Shown piece after piece: positions 16,017 through 25,475 of a stretch of 64,000 bases of DNA. The DNA comes from Spartinivicinus poritis (GTDB taxonomy: Bacteria > Pseudomonadota > Gammaproteobacteria > Pseudomonadales > Zooshikellaceae), in assembly GCF_028858535.1 (NCBI RefSeq), contig NZ_JAPMOU010000029.1, forward strand, positions 1 to 64,000. The letters run 5' to 3'. The position numbers and the translations under genes were made by a program. The number at the start of each line of letters is the position of its first letter. Position 1 is the stretch's first letter. Below the pieces are notes generated by a model. That model was not told the DNA's origin and ran no database searches. It was given only the letters and a program-made list of their open reading frames with translations.

Positions 16017-17099
16017 ATGAATCGGCGCAGTGCCATTAAATATCTGCTCACAATTGGGGCCAGCTTAACCCCCACGCTGGCGGCTCTCAGCAATACGGAT
16101 CCGCAGTTTTTGAAAGAAGAGCAAAAAAAGGCAAAGCTCACCAAGTATATCTTTAATTTTGCATCCCCTTACATTAGCGATAAACATCTTACAACGCCTC
16201 ATGCTCACGATGAGATCAAGCAACTCATTGAGCAATATACTCACAATCAGGTTTATGTTGCCATCCATGATGGTGGCAGTTTTGGTATTGGTAGTGCACT
16301 GTCAAGCAGCGTGATTTATGGACAAGTACAGGGCGCCCTGTTATCCATATCCAATCTCACACCTCGAGCTCCAGCCATGGACATTATCAATATTCCATTC
16401 TGGTGTGCCAGTGCAGAAAGATACCAGCGCCTGGTGAACTCCAAAGCTTGGCAGCAGTATGTATTATCCCAAGCAGTCCATATGACAGTGCTCTTTCATT
16501 ATGTAGTGGGCTCCAGGACAGCATCCTCTACCCGCATTTATGGTAAAGCTATTAAATCGCCGGAGGACTTTAGTGGCGTGAGATTCCGGGTTCCCGCATC
16601 GGAATCCTTGTTGCACTTTTATCAAATGGCAGGGGCAAAGCCTACATCAATCCTGTGGGGGCTCGCTGCAAGAACGGCTCGCCTTAATCGTTACGATGCA
16701 TTGGATCCTTCAGTTATAGGCCTTTATTCTGGCCCAGACGAGCTACACAGAGAAATTGGCGTGATTACCGAAATAGAATCTGTACACGACGGTTGGGTAG
16801 CTATCGCCAATAATCATTTTATACAGGCACTCGATAAAACCACTAGGATTGCCTTTCTTGATGCTATTGAAGAAATCAGGCATAAACAGTTGCTCTTGTA
16901 TCAGCGCTCCTATAACAACTGCCGACAGAGGTTTTCCCAAAAGGGTGTCAAAATTTATTCGCCATCAATGGAGGAGAAAGAAGCGCTTAAATTTGCCTTT
17001 GGTCACCAGAGAAAAGAGTGGAATAGCGTTAAAGAGAAGTTGCTTGGTCCGAAATGGCCTCGTATTTTTCAGCAATTGATTGAAGCAACTTATTCCTAG
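16017..17099 (+). CDS. TRAP-type solute-binding protein (DctP family)
   Basis: The 360-residue product resembles DctP periplasmic receptors of TRAP transporters: a Tat-like or Sec leader (MNRRSAIKYLLTIGASL), FNFASPY near the start, IINIPFWCASAERYQRLV in the middle, and the family's FSGVRFRVPASESLLHFYQMAGAKP-type segment with the conserved Arg (about residues 185-210). These proteins bind organic acids. The usual membrane subunits DctQ/DctM are absent from both sides, so it is either an orphan receptor or the remaining part of a locus. It converges with the gene at 17111, 11 bases away. Confidence 0.8.
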   Translation: MNRRSAIKYLLTIGASLTPTLAALSNTDPQFLKEEQKKAKLTKYIFNFASPYISDKHLTTPHAHDEIKQLIEQYTHNQVYVAIHDGGSFGIGSALSSSVIYGQVQGALLSISNLTPRAPAMDIINIPFWCASAERYQRLVNSKAWQQYVLSQAVHMTVLFHYVVGSRTASSTRIYGKAIKSPEDFSGVRFRVPASESLLHFYQMAGAKPTSILWGLAARTARLNRYDALDPSVIGLYSGPDELHREIGVITEIESVHDGWVAIANNHFIQALDKTTRIAFLDAIEEIRHKQLLLYQRSYNNCRQRFSQKGVKIYSPSMEEKEALKFAFGHQRKEWNSVKEKLLGPKWPRIFQQLIEATYS

Positions 17100-17110
17100 G
17101 GCTTTTTATA

Positions 17111-17977
17111 TTAGTCAAGCATATAAGACAAGTGATAACTATCAGTCCATATGACTCTTTTTTTGCCTGGATTGTAATATGCTATACCATAAACTATGGT
17201 GGTTTCAGTATTATTGTCATGTTGTTGAGGTACAAAAGATTTAACTTTAATATGAATGCCACCTATACCATTAGTGTTGCCTTTGTAATTAATATTATAA
17301 ATACTAAGCGTCTGTAAAATTAAGTTGAGGATGCGCTTGGTTTCTTTTTTGATTTTATAGGGAGTTAGTGCCTTAGAGTTATTTAATAATAGCTGAAAGC
17401 TCAATCTATCCTTTGCCATTTCAATCATATTTAACTCACCAGTCAGTTTTGATACTTGACTTTTAATAGTAGTAAATAAGTCTGTAGGATAGCGAGGGGA
17501 GTAACCGTAACGTATAAAATTGTACCTAAAAGGGGGCGAGTCTTGGTGTGCTGATGAGATTGAGGAGGATGGAGATTCTGCGGCTACATCAATTGCAATT
17601 TTATTATTGTATGGATTGATTTTGTTTTCTATTAATATGTTAATAGCAGTATTAGTAACAGCTTTAATATGACTAAGTACAACGGAGTCTGCTAATAACC
17701 CTGGTTTTTTGTATTGTATTTTAAATTTAAGGTTGTTTTTTGTTTGTTTAATAAGGTCTATATCTATATCAATGAAATTAACTTTATTTTTAAGTTCTTG
17801 AAGAAAATTTATAGGATAAAAGTTATTATCGTTAGATGTCTGTTCAATCCATGTTGAATTTTGGTTACTGAGTTTTTGTATAAATATAAGCAAGATAATG
17901 ACAGTTACAATGGTCATTATCGTTGGCAATTTTGTTACCTTTTTTGGTTCTGTAATCTGCTGCATATCATACTGCAC
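17111..17977 (-). CDS. Membrane-anchored hypothetical protein with a duplicated module
   Basis: The 288-residue protein has one N-terminal transmembrane helix (about 18-36, IMTIVTVIILLIFIQKL) after a short cytoplasmic start, so the rest probably faces the periplasm. Two halves resemble each other: 53-133 and 162-249, each beginning with an aromatic-P-x-x-L/F pattern, then K-x-x-V, an acidic helix, NLKF or RLSF, and a closing helix plus strand (KIAIDV, IHIKVKSF). A Ser-rich linker (ESPSSSISSAHQ) joins them. I know no family for it. Very AT-rich codon use. Its function is open. Confidence 0.6.
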   Translation of the reverse strand: MQYDMQQITEPKKVTKLPTIMTIVTVIILLIFIQKLSNQNSTWIEQTSNDNNFYPINFLQELKNKVNFIDIDIDLIKQTKNNLKFKIQYKKPGLLADSVVLSHIKAVTNTAINILIENKINPYNNKIAIDVAAESPSSSISSAHQDSPPFRYNFIRYGYSPRYPTDLFTTIKSQVSKLTGELNMIEMAKDRLSFQLLLNNSKALTPYKIKKETKRILNLILQTLSIYNINYKGNTNGIGGIHIKVKSFVPQQHDNNTETTIVYGIAYYNPGKKRVIWTDSYHLSYMLD

Positions 17978-18180
17978 TCAGTCAGATAATTTAATGGTTG
18001 TTTTATAGGTCTGTCCTTTTTTATGTTTGGTGAAGCTTCAGCAAACGAAATATGTCGTGGATTAGCCTATAATCACTATACCAATGTAGTATTTTTATTA
18101 CAAATTTTACCTATCAAAGATAAGTCTATATACAACTAATAGAGTAGGTTATATTTTAGTGAAGTTCAATTTGTCAGTAC

Positions 18181-18347
18181 TATAGCCAATAACGAATGGT
18201 TTTTAGGTGAGGCCATCAAATGACGAGGCCACATGAGCCTATAATAATAGGTGATTGAGATGAGGAGCGAAGACAGCTAAATGCTCCTGCACTCTCACCC
18301 TCGATGGTGGTCATAACAAAACCTAGAAATCATTCGTGAAGGGTATA
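18181..18347 (+). repeat. Dispersed terminal-inverted-repeat element, copy A
   Basis: About 167 bases bounded by inverted ends: left TATAGCCAATAACGAATGG followed by TTTTTAGG, right CCTAGAAATCATTCGTGA followed by AGGGTATA. Inside stand GAGGCCA, GAGGAGCGAAGA and GGTGGTCATAACAAAACC. A sister copy lies at 32064-32236. It encodes nothing and looks like a MITE or a large REP-type repeat. The rest of 17978-18564 holds no visible gene. Confidence 0.6.
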
Positions 18348-18564
18348 GTTTGGCTGGCTTTCATGAGTGATGGTTTAGACTTACTGTTATTAATTGTCGG
18401 TTCACAGGTTCATCTGATAGGAGTTGCAAAAATATTTCGGTACCGACTCGATATTGGTTACAATAGGTAGCTCACTTCCTGAGTTGTCAATATCAGTGAT
18501 TACTGCTATCAGAGTTCATTGTCTAAATCTGGTGGTGCGTAGATGCGAAAGAGCGGTTTAATAT

Positions 18565-19941
18565 TTAGAGTTGCCCTAGATAATATTTGGCCGCATCATT
18601 GGTAGGGTCAATTTGAAATGATTGTTTAAATGCAAGACGGGCTTTTTCAGGTGATTTGTTTAGTTTATGTACGAACCCCTTCCAATACCAAATAAAGCTG
18701 TTATCTTTGGATAGTTTAAGTGCGCTATCTAGCATGTTCAGTGAATCAGAATATTGTTTTTTGAATAATAGGGTTACAGCTTTTTCGAACCAAATATAAT
18801 AATTGGTTTGATCTAATGTTAAAGCTTTATCGTAAGCGTCTAGTGCTTTATTAAACTCACCTTGCTTACGCAATTGAATTCCTTTACCTAACCAACTGAT
18901 AGGGTCGTCAGGTTTTATTTTTAGGGCTTCATCACAGGCATCACTTGAGGTTGAAATAAAGCATAACCGCCGCCAGGTAGAAAAGTGTTTGATATCTGTT
19001 AATAGAATATTTTCTAACAACTCAATAGCTTTTTCTGTATTACCATAACTTGCTGCTTTTCTATATAAAAAATCTATTTCAAGCTTTTGCTTAAATACTT
19101 TGAAAGTAGATGGTTGACACTCCCATAGGCTGATTACTTGCTTGTTGTCGCGCGCGCCTTCAATTTGAATCAAAAAATCATGTGTGTTTAATATATTATA
19201 AAAGTTGTCACCTTCCTTGCCATAGGGTTTGCCAGTATTACAAAGCTTAACACCAATTGGGCAAATGCAAGTATAACTATCTTTTTTATCAGGATTATCT
19301 TTCTCTTGCCAAAGCCAGGGGGAGCGTTGATTTAAATGCTTATCTTTATCAATAGATAATAAAAACTGATCTATGAAACTTTGATTTAACTTCTGAAAAC
19401 CTTGAAAATGTTTTCCTGGCTCATTAAGCACATAGTCCTGAAAGAAATCAATGGATAGCCAGTTTTTTCGTTGAGAGCCCCAAATCCACTTTTCTTGGCC
19501 TAGCCCTATCTCAGCAGTAATGTCTAATCTCCCTTGAGTGATATTAGCTTTATAGGAAAAAGGGTTATAACCTGAGACTAATACTAAGTCGGTTAGTATG
19601 TTTTTATTGGATGATTTTAATAAGTGGAGAGTGCCTTTAGATGATTTCCATTTTTCTTGATTATCACAACTCATTCCAATGATATTCCAAGTACCAGTAC
19701 TTAGACACCTTTTAAAGTTTAATTCATTCTGAATAGCATTATCTGATCGTATACGCCAGCGCTGCAAACCATCATTACGGCACTCTTGAAGCTCTAGAGG
19801 ATAATATATATCAACACTGGTAAGACATAATCCACTTGTTGATATTAATTGGTCATATTGCTCTGTGCCTGTAACAATTGCAGAGAAAAATAAACCAAAA
19901 ATATAATATTTAATCGACTTGTTTATAGACACTGCATGCAA
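18565..19941 (-). CDS. Exported lectin-like/TPR protein
   Basis: A 458-residue protein with an N-terminal hydrophobic leader (KYYIFGLFFSAIVTG). Residues about 30-150 show features of a ricin-B-type beta-trefoil: LCLTSVDIYYPLELQEC with LQRWRI, then KRCLSTGTW and IGMSCDNQEKWKS, that is repeated Q-x-W-like ends. The central part is rich in Trp and Cys and unassigned. The C-terminal third is a TPR array (about 335-458), e.g. AWLGKGIQL-like helices and NKALDAYDKALTLDQTNYY. Lectin and TPR parts together suggest a carbohydrate- and protein-binding scaffold in the periplasm or outside. Upstream it has 780 bases of non-coding DNA. Confidence 0.65.
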   Translation of the reverse strand: MHAVSINKSIKYYIFGLFFSAIVTGTEQYDQLISTSGLCLTSVDIYYPLELQECRNDGLQRWRIRSDNAIQNELNFKRCLSTGTWNIIGMSCDNQEKWKSSKGTLHLLKSSNKNILTDLVLVSGYNPFSYKANITQGRLDITAEIGLGQEKWIWGSQRKNWLSIDFFQDYVLNEPGKHFQGFQKLNQSFIDQFLLSIDKDKHLNQRSPWLWQEKDNPDKKDSYTCICPIGVKLCNTGKPYGKEGDNFYNILNTHDFLIQIEGARDNKQVISLWECQPSTFKVFKQKLEIDFLYRKAASYGNTEKAIELLENILLTDIKHFSTWRRLCFISTSSDACDEALKIKPDDPISWLGKGIQLRKQGEFNKALDAYDKALTLDQTNYYIWFEKAVTLLFKKQYSDSLNMLDSALKLSKDNSFIWYWKGFVHKLNKSPEKARLAFKQSFQIDPTNDAAKYYLGQL

Positions 19942-20446
19942 CTTCTATTTGCTATGAGTAACACTATATTTATAGTCTACTATTGGTAATTTTCCACTAT
20001 AAAGAACATAGTTTTTAGTAGAATAAGCAATCAGTTTTTAGCTATGTATAAGCTGAGTGATTGTATCCCCTTTATGAGTGTACGTGACTTCTATAGGCTG
20101 TCGGGGATTTAGGGAGTATAATCTGGCAACAGTTTTTCGAAAATTTTTAGTCAGCCACAACAAGATATATAAGTGGTGCTAAGTAACCATTAGGTGAGTG
20201 TTTTCTCTGACGGTGCTGAGCCATAAACATAGCTACGCTACAGTACGCCTACCGAAGGGACACGAGCCTGAACACCTCAAACTGGTTCATACACACTACA
20301 CAGTCATTGATAGTTCTCTGAATAGCAATATTACTCATGTGAAGTCTCTATGGTCTGTATAAAATCATATACATTAAGTATTGAAATTCAATACATCGAA
20401 AAAAACAGTAACATACACTTGAAAGAAGCATACAATTAACCCACTT
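19942..20446. other. Non-coding stretch, AT-rich
   Basis: I see no gene here. A GC-richer block at 20205-20275 (GAGCCATAAACATAGCTACG and following) differs from its surroundings and may belong to the insertion-sequence debris that follows, but I could not translate it into a known transposase. Confidence 0.4.
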
Positions 20447-20581
20447 GAGTTGGAATCATTTCTTAGTGCTACTCATGCCCAACCACAAACAGCAATTAAA
20501 CGTTATACCATCAGATGGTCAATTGAATCATTATTTGGCTGCCTAAAAAGTCGGGGTTACGGGAATTTCTGCACTTACTGA
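20447..20581 (+). pseudogene. IS4-type transposase fragment
   Basis: A 44-codon open stretch reads ATHAQPQTAIKRYTIRWSIE followed by SLFGCLKSRGYG, closely like the last conserved box of IS4-family transposases (Y-x-x-RW-x-IE-x-LF-x-x-LKSRGF). It then ends in a stop where the active enzyme would continue with the catalytic-region tail. No terminal repeats could be defined. It is a relic of an insertion sequence. Confidence 0.6.
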
Positions 20582-20647
20582 GAGTTTTGTCCTGTACATA
20601 GCTAAAAAATTAGAATTGCGAGCAGTATAGGGATTATTTTTTAGAGT

Positions 20648-20685
20648 AAAAAAATGCTCCTACTATTGTTAATAGCAGGAAGCAT
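20648..20685 (-). terminator. Intrinsic terminator of the hydrolase gene
   Basis: On the minus strand ATGCTTCCTGCTATT pairs with AATAGTAGGAGCAT around an AAC loop, with small bulges, and is followed by TTTTTTT. It lies 36 bases after the stop of the gene at 20722-22815. Confidence 0.75.
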
Positions 20686-20721
20686 GAAAGTAGATACTAG
20701 TGATTTATTAATGTATATGAC

Positions 20722-22815
20722 CTAGTCGGTTTTAGAAAAAGTTATATCTGCAATGTCAAGTACATTGCCTTTACCAGTATTATATATTAAGCGTAATGTG
20801 GTTACTTGGCTCAAATCAACATTATTAAACTTACTAAGTTTAACGGTTGCCGTATGTAGCAGTGCTCTTGGCAAGATACCCATAGATTGTTTAGAGTTAC
20901 CAGGTAGAGCATTAAGAACTTCTGGATTATCTATAGACACTTGATGGCTTGCATTTCCATATGCATCTAGCAGTTGAACAGAAATTTCTGGAACCACACT
21001 TTTGTTGACAGAGTATACTCTGAAACTTAGTGTATCACTTTGGCTGATATCTTTTACATTTCTAAGACTCAATTCAGTTGATCCAGAAGACTGTAATCTA
21101 AGGCTTAAATTAGATTCGAATATTATTGCTGTTTTATCATCATTATAATAAGCTCTTGTATGAGGGCTAGGTATGGAGGGGTGACAATAGTTGTTTTCTT
21201 TAAGTTTGTCAGTAGTGTAATCAGGATTTCTTTTTGATTCGTCATCATTATAAGAGGTAGTTGATTTGAGAAGAGTGCAATTTATGGCATTACTATCACC
21301 TACATTGTTTATGTTAACTTTTAACATTTCGCTATTTTCTAATTGAAATGCGAACTTGATTTCATTTGTATTTAATTGTGATGATGGTGGAATCTGAGTT
21401 TCAGCTGATTCATTTTTTTTACCAATGAGATATGCTCGATTCATTAGGTTATCCTCCTGGTTAAGCTCTTTCAAGCTATCATGGAAGAATGCAGATGTAT
21501 AAGCCTTTGCAGCATTTTGAGTCTTGGCTTCTGAAAATCGAGATTTAGGCATTGCTACTATTATGGATGTAAATGACTTAAGTCCATTACTTTCACGTTT
21601 AGCATCGTATTGAGATAGGAAATTAGCACCAGAATATGAAAATGGATAATAATCAAATTCTTTAGAATCTTTGTCTGCTGCATATCCACCGCAATGTGGG
21701 TCGAGAATGTATTTAATTTCTGATAATGGAGTGAACACACTTTCGATCTTTAAATATAAGCCTCCAACCCAATCATCTTGTGTTCCTGCGCTAAATAACC
21801 CTGGTGACCAAGTAGTATTGAAATAATTATGGTTGCCTCCCATAAATGTCCATTGATAGTGAGGGTTATTACTATTTACTTTGATAGTTTTGTCAAATAT
21901 CCGTGCACTTTCCAAATTTTTAACATCGCCATCACAATAGGGAAGTATTGAGCCCAAACTTGCATTAGTAAGAGACATATTGTGGGTATTAGTTGAACCA
22001 ATCAGTAAGACACTGCGTACATTGAAAATATCATTTTTAACGGCATTGAACTTTGCATAGTCAAGCACACCCTCTCCACCGCGAGAGTGTCCCATTAATC
22101 CGATACGCTGAAAGTCAAGTCGGCCCTCAATTTTACCTGCTAATTCATTAGCCTTGTCTGAATTACCTAACTTTGTATTAGTTCCATAAGTATGAGCAGC
22201 CCATAATAAATTAAGGTGATGATTAATTAAACGTGCTCTGGCTGATTTACCTGCTTTAGAATTTGCTAGGGGAGGCTTAGTGTAATTTGGCTTTTCAAAG
22301 TCTCTAAAATCCTCTATTGCATTAATACCATTAGCACTGATTGAAACAACAAAATAACCCTGACTCGCTAAATGCTTTCCTAAATATTCATAGCCTTTAT
22401 AGCTTGGAATTGAAGACTGATCTTCTTTACATGGCCAGCGCATTTCAGCCTTATTATTTTCTATGTTATAACATGTAACATGACGTCCGTGTAATAACAC
22501 GATAACGGGTAAATTTGATTGACCTTCAGGGAAATAGGTAACGCCTTCAACCTCTACATAGGGGGAATACTTTACTCCTTCTACATCAATATAATCATCA
22601 AAGTCGAATGGTTTAAATGGATTATTTGGATCGTTATTGTTGGCTTCCTTATCGATTATTTTATATTCATAAGTGGCAATATTATTAAATTCACCTTTTT
22701 CTCCTGGGTCATAGTTATTTTGCTCGGTAGCTAAAGAAAGATTACTAATTGTAGTGCTTATAAATAGTGGAGCCAATACAACTTTTATATAATATGTATA
22801 TTTTAATTTAAGCAT
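20722..22815 (-). CDS. Secreted alpha/beta hydrolase with C-terminal beta domain
   Basis: A 697-residue exported protein: signal peptide (about 1-29, VVLAPLFISTTISNLSLA), then an alpha/beta-hydrolase domain. VIVLLHGRH (104-112) provides the oxyanion region and GLMGHSRGGEG holds the nucleophile Ser244 in a G-x-S-x-G elbow; a His later in MGGNHNYFNT is a candidate for the triad. The fold resembles large secreted PAF-acetylhydrolase/dienelactone-hydrolase-like esterases. Residues about 470-697 look like an added beta-sandwich (SSGSTELSLRNV, ITTLRLIYNTGKG-type strands), perhaps for binding. Substrate unknown; lipase, cutinase or esterase are possible. A good terminator follows. Confidence 0.75.
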   Translation of the reverse strand: MLKLKYTYYIKVVLAPLFISTTISNLSLATEQNNYDPGEKGEFNNIATYEYKIIDKEANNNDPNNPFKPFDFDDYIDVEGVKYSPYVEVEGVTYFPEGQSNLPVIVLLHGRHVTCYNIENNKAEMRWPCKEDQSSIPSYKGYEYLGKHLASQGYFVVSISANGINAIEDFRDFEKPNYTKPPLANSKAGKSARARLINHHLNLLWAAHTYGTNTKLGNSDKANELAGKIEGRLDFQRIGLMGHSRGGEGVLDYAKFNAVKNDIFNVRSVLLIGSTNTHNMSLTNASLGSILPYCDGDVKNLESARIFDKTIKVNSNNPHYQWTFMGGNHNYFNTTWSPGLFSAGTQDDWVGGLYLKIESVFTPLSEIKYILDPHCGGYAADKDSKEFDYYPFSYSGANFLSQYDAKRESNGLKSFTSIIVAMPKSRFSEAKTQNAAKAYTSAFFHDSLKELNQEDNLMNRAYLIGKKNESAETQIPPSSQLNTNEIKFAFQLENSEMLKVNINNVGDSNAINCTLLKSTTSYNDDESKRNPDYTTDKLKENNYCHPSIPSPHTRAYYNDDKTAIIFESNLSLRLQSSGSTELSLRNVKDISQSDTLSFRVYSVNKSVVPEISVQLLDAYGNASHQVSIDNPEVLNALPGNSKQSMGILPRALLHTATVKLSKFNNVDLSQVTTLRLIYNTGKGNVLDIADITFSKTD

Positions 22816-22909
22816 ATGTTATATCTTAATGATTTCGTTAAACTGCCTTAATAAATACTGTCTTACATTTATACGGGTAAACTTATGGAGAAAAAAATAA
22901 ATAGGCTCT

Positions 22910-23302
22910 CTATTTTGTGTGTATTAAAATGCTTTTATTTAAGGTTCCTAGTGGATAATTTACCAAACCATTAGTAATAGTGACGATAGAGTCGTCAGCT
23001 AATCCATTGAACTCTTCTAAAGATAAAATAAACGTTAACTTATTGAGATTGCCATTTTTATAGAAACTTTTAAAGAATTTACTATCGCCTATATTAAGCT
23101 CGTAACGTTGGCTTAGAATAGGAAATGACATTGGGTTGTTAAGAGAAATATTGACTTGATTGCCATCTGATTTAATGGCCTCGATAGTTGGATCCAAAGT
23201 CTGGTTGGCGGGGTCTGAATCTATAGTCATTGTTGGCTCGGCTTGTAATGTAAAAGCTGACACACAACAACTAATTAATAGTAAATTAATATATTTCTTC
23301 AT
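22910..23302 (-). CDS. Small secreted hypothetical protein
   Basis: ATG (complement of 23300-23302) with an AAGAG ribosome site opens a 130-residue protein with a signal peptide (MKKYINLLLISCCVSAFTLQ, cleavage after LQA). An upstream start at 23353 would place a hydrophobic stretch before the signal and is unlikely. The mature part is rich in Asn, Ser and Leu and probably all-beta. It lies 94 bases before the secreted hydrolase in the same direction and could be co-transcribed with it. Family not recognised. Confidence 0.6.
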   Translation of the reverse strand: MKKYINLLLISCCVSAFTLQAEPTMTIDSDPANQTLDPTIEAIKSDGNQVNISLNNPMSFPILSQRYELNIGDSKFFKSFYKNGNLNKLTFILSLEEFNGLADDSIVTITNGLVNYPLGTLNKSILIHTK

Positions 23303-24707
23303 AATCACTCTTAAATTAATTAAGTAAAATTGGCGGCTAATTTTTAGCAGCATTAGTCAAGGCTGGAAAATGACGCATAATACCGCCTTATTTAGCCTTT
23401 TAGCTAAATAGGGTTATCCTATATCAGTATTTGATAAGCGCAATAATATCCTAAAATACTGTTAGTATTGGGTTAATTAGAAATACAAGTTATATTAAGC
23501 AGTTATTTCAATAGACTTATACCATGAATGTCTAATATAATCTTCAAAAGTTTTTTTACAGTTGAACTCTCAGGAGTATCATACTTCATAATGCAGTTAC
23601 TCAGTTAGTTTATTAAATTACTATCGTGAATAAATTTAAATACTAAAAAAATATCAAAAGCAACTTATAGAGTCTAACTTGGTTTTAAAGTTCAAAATTA
23701 TTACATACATCAAATTGTTGCACAAGATACTATTTTAAACTTTATTGCTTTACTAAAACCTTTAATGTAAGGCTGTGTAAATTTAATTGACCTACAATAG
23801 GAGTTTATATATAAAATTAAATTTTCACCATTTCAGTAAAAAAAGCTCCTTTATTGATATTCTGATTTTCGTCAAGAAACAACACTAAAAAATGCTTCAG
23901 TGTAAAGATTTATCGATCTTCTTAAGGATTTTCAAACTTAAATTAAGCAAAATGAAGAAAGAAAGGCACTATTTATTTATGCCTTGATCGCCATTATGCT
24001 GCTAGCAGTAGGTTGCAGTGCTTCTCAGGTCTACCCAATAGTAACAAAGCTCTTTAAATATAATGTTACCATCCATCGGCGCTATGAATTTTTGGCTTTT
24101 CCTAGGTTCAGCTTGGGATAAATTGTGACTTATTGTCTGACAAGGTCTAATTACCCTTAAATTAGATAGAAGGGCCTACTTTACTGTATCCCTTCTGCAG
24201 TATGAAATAGCATTTTCTCCCCACATTTGAAAAGGTGACACCTTTCAATTGGATGAGAGTATCTTACTAGGGTGACTGAATAGACGATATTTGCATTATA
24301 GTGTGTAGGCGACACTTATATGCCTATCTATGTCGAGGGGACATGATGTGGCCCTCAGAAATCAATGGGTTTGCATACTGAAATAAAACAGTTGAAATGA
24401 AAGATAAGGAACATAAAAGTAAAGATTGTAAAGATAAAGAGCAAATAATTTTACCTTTCTCGCGTGTCCACTTAATAGCGTTGACCTCTTATTATTTTTG
24501 CATTCATAGTATTTTGAGGAGGTTGTAAGAAGTATTATTGAGCCTTTACATTACAAATTACCTAAGGCATCACATAATAACCAATTGTAGCTATACAAAT
24601 CAGTGATTTAAATTAATATTTGACTTTCTTATAATCACCTTGTTCATGTTGGCTTGCTTACTTAAGCAAACAACTCCATTGATATTTAAGTTAATTGATA
24701 GGTAGTT
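23303..24707. other. Long AT-rich stretch without a clear gene
   Basis: About 1.4 kb before the barrel gene. A frame near 23950-24120 on the plus strand reads KALFIYALIAIMLLAVGCSA and looks like a membrane or lipoprotein leader, but no start codon with a ribosome site fits. A 43-codon frame MKDKEHKSKDCKDKEQ at 24397-24528 also lacks a ribosome site. Near 23770 GGCTGTGTAAATTTAATTG resembles ends of some insertion sequences. I take the region as decayed DNA plus the promoter region of the next gene. Confidence 0.35.
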
Positions 24708-25310
24708 ATGAAGTCTATTCATTTTAAGAAAACTACAGTACCTGCCACTTGTCTTGCTCTAGTCATTGCAATGCCTATAGTTGCTGATGATAATGTTTCT
24801 CATAATCCTATGTTTGGTGATAACAAGCATCAAATTATGATACACGGTGGCAAAAGCTTTAGAAGTAAAGACCAGTTTGAGAACCTTTTTTTTGGTGGTA
24901 TTACTTATAGCCAACCAGGTAGCTTCTTCTTTGGCTTGCCTGCAAGAAATAACTTGGAGGTTAATGCATTTAAAGGTAGAGATAATAAAGTAAATGGTAA
25001 GCCAAAAAGTACCCAACAAGTTGATAACTTGAGTCAGTACGATCTTGGAATGATTGGTATCTCGAAAGATGTAGCGCTTCTTAGTGGTACTAATACATAC
25101 CTGTCGGTTGGTTTAGGTATTTACTTAAAAGAGAAAAAAACTAACCGGATTGGCTCTAAATTTACCTTTGGTGAACGACTTGCCCTTGGCTACCGTTTTG
25201 ATAGCGGTATAGCTATGGAACTCTATGCCAGACATTTTTCTAATGCGGGCATTACTGATGATAATAGCGGGCAAAATTTTGCTGGTTTGAGTGTAGGTTA
25301 CACTTTTTAA
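24708..25310 (+). CDS. PagL-like outer-membrane barrel (lipid A deacylase family)
   Basis: The 200-residue product has a signal peptide (to about residue 26, MPIVA) and then the amphipathic strands of a small barrel ending in Phe (LSVGYTF). The C-terminal part matches lipid A 3-O-deacylase PagL: FGERLALGYRF, then ELYARHFSNAGI with His176 and Ser178 in the H-x-S arrangement of the active site. In Pseudomonas PagL a Glu lies 14 residues after the His; here that position is Asn190. Either another acid (Asp184/Asp185) serves, or the enzyme is altered. If active it would trim acyl chains from lipid A. Confidence 0.8.
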   Translation: MKSIHFKKTTVPATCLALVIAMPIVADDNVSHNPMFGDNKHQIMIHGGKSFRSKDQFENLFFGGITYSQPGSFFFGLPARNNLEVNAFKGRDNKVNGKPKSTQQVDNLSQYDLGMIGISKDVALLSGTNTYLSVGLGIYLKEKKTNRIGSKFTFGERLALGYRFDSGIAMELYARHFSNAGITDDNSGQNFAGLSVGYTF

Positions 25311-25447
25311 CTGGCTAGCGGTAATATTAAGGGTTATTTTTAGTAGGATACTCCATAATGGTTTTAGCTATTGTGGTGTATCCTATTTTCTGAGTGACGA
25401 GTAAACTATCATCATTTTTATATATACCATGTCCATTTAAAAATAAG

Positions 25448-25475
25448 ATACCCAAATCATTCGTGAAGGGTATCG
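25448..25475 (+). repeat. Short palindrome with the dispersed-repeat end
   Basis: GATACCC (25448-25454) and GGGTATC (25469-25475) pair around AAATCATTCGTGAA, the same sequence that ends the repeats at 18181 and 32064. It overlaps the last codons of the cyclase gene and may act as its terminator or as a REP-type site. Confidence 0.5.

Noticed and set aside
23950-24130. Lipoprotein-like frame with LAVGC
   Set aside because: No start codon with a ribosome site; the frame is short and could be decayed DNA.
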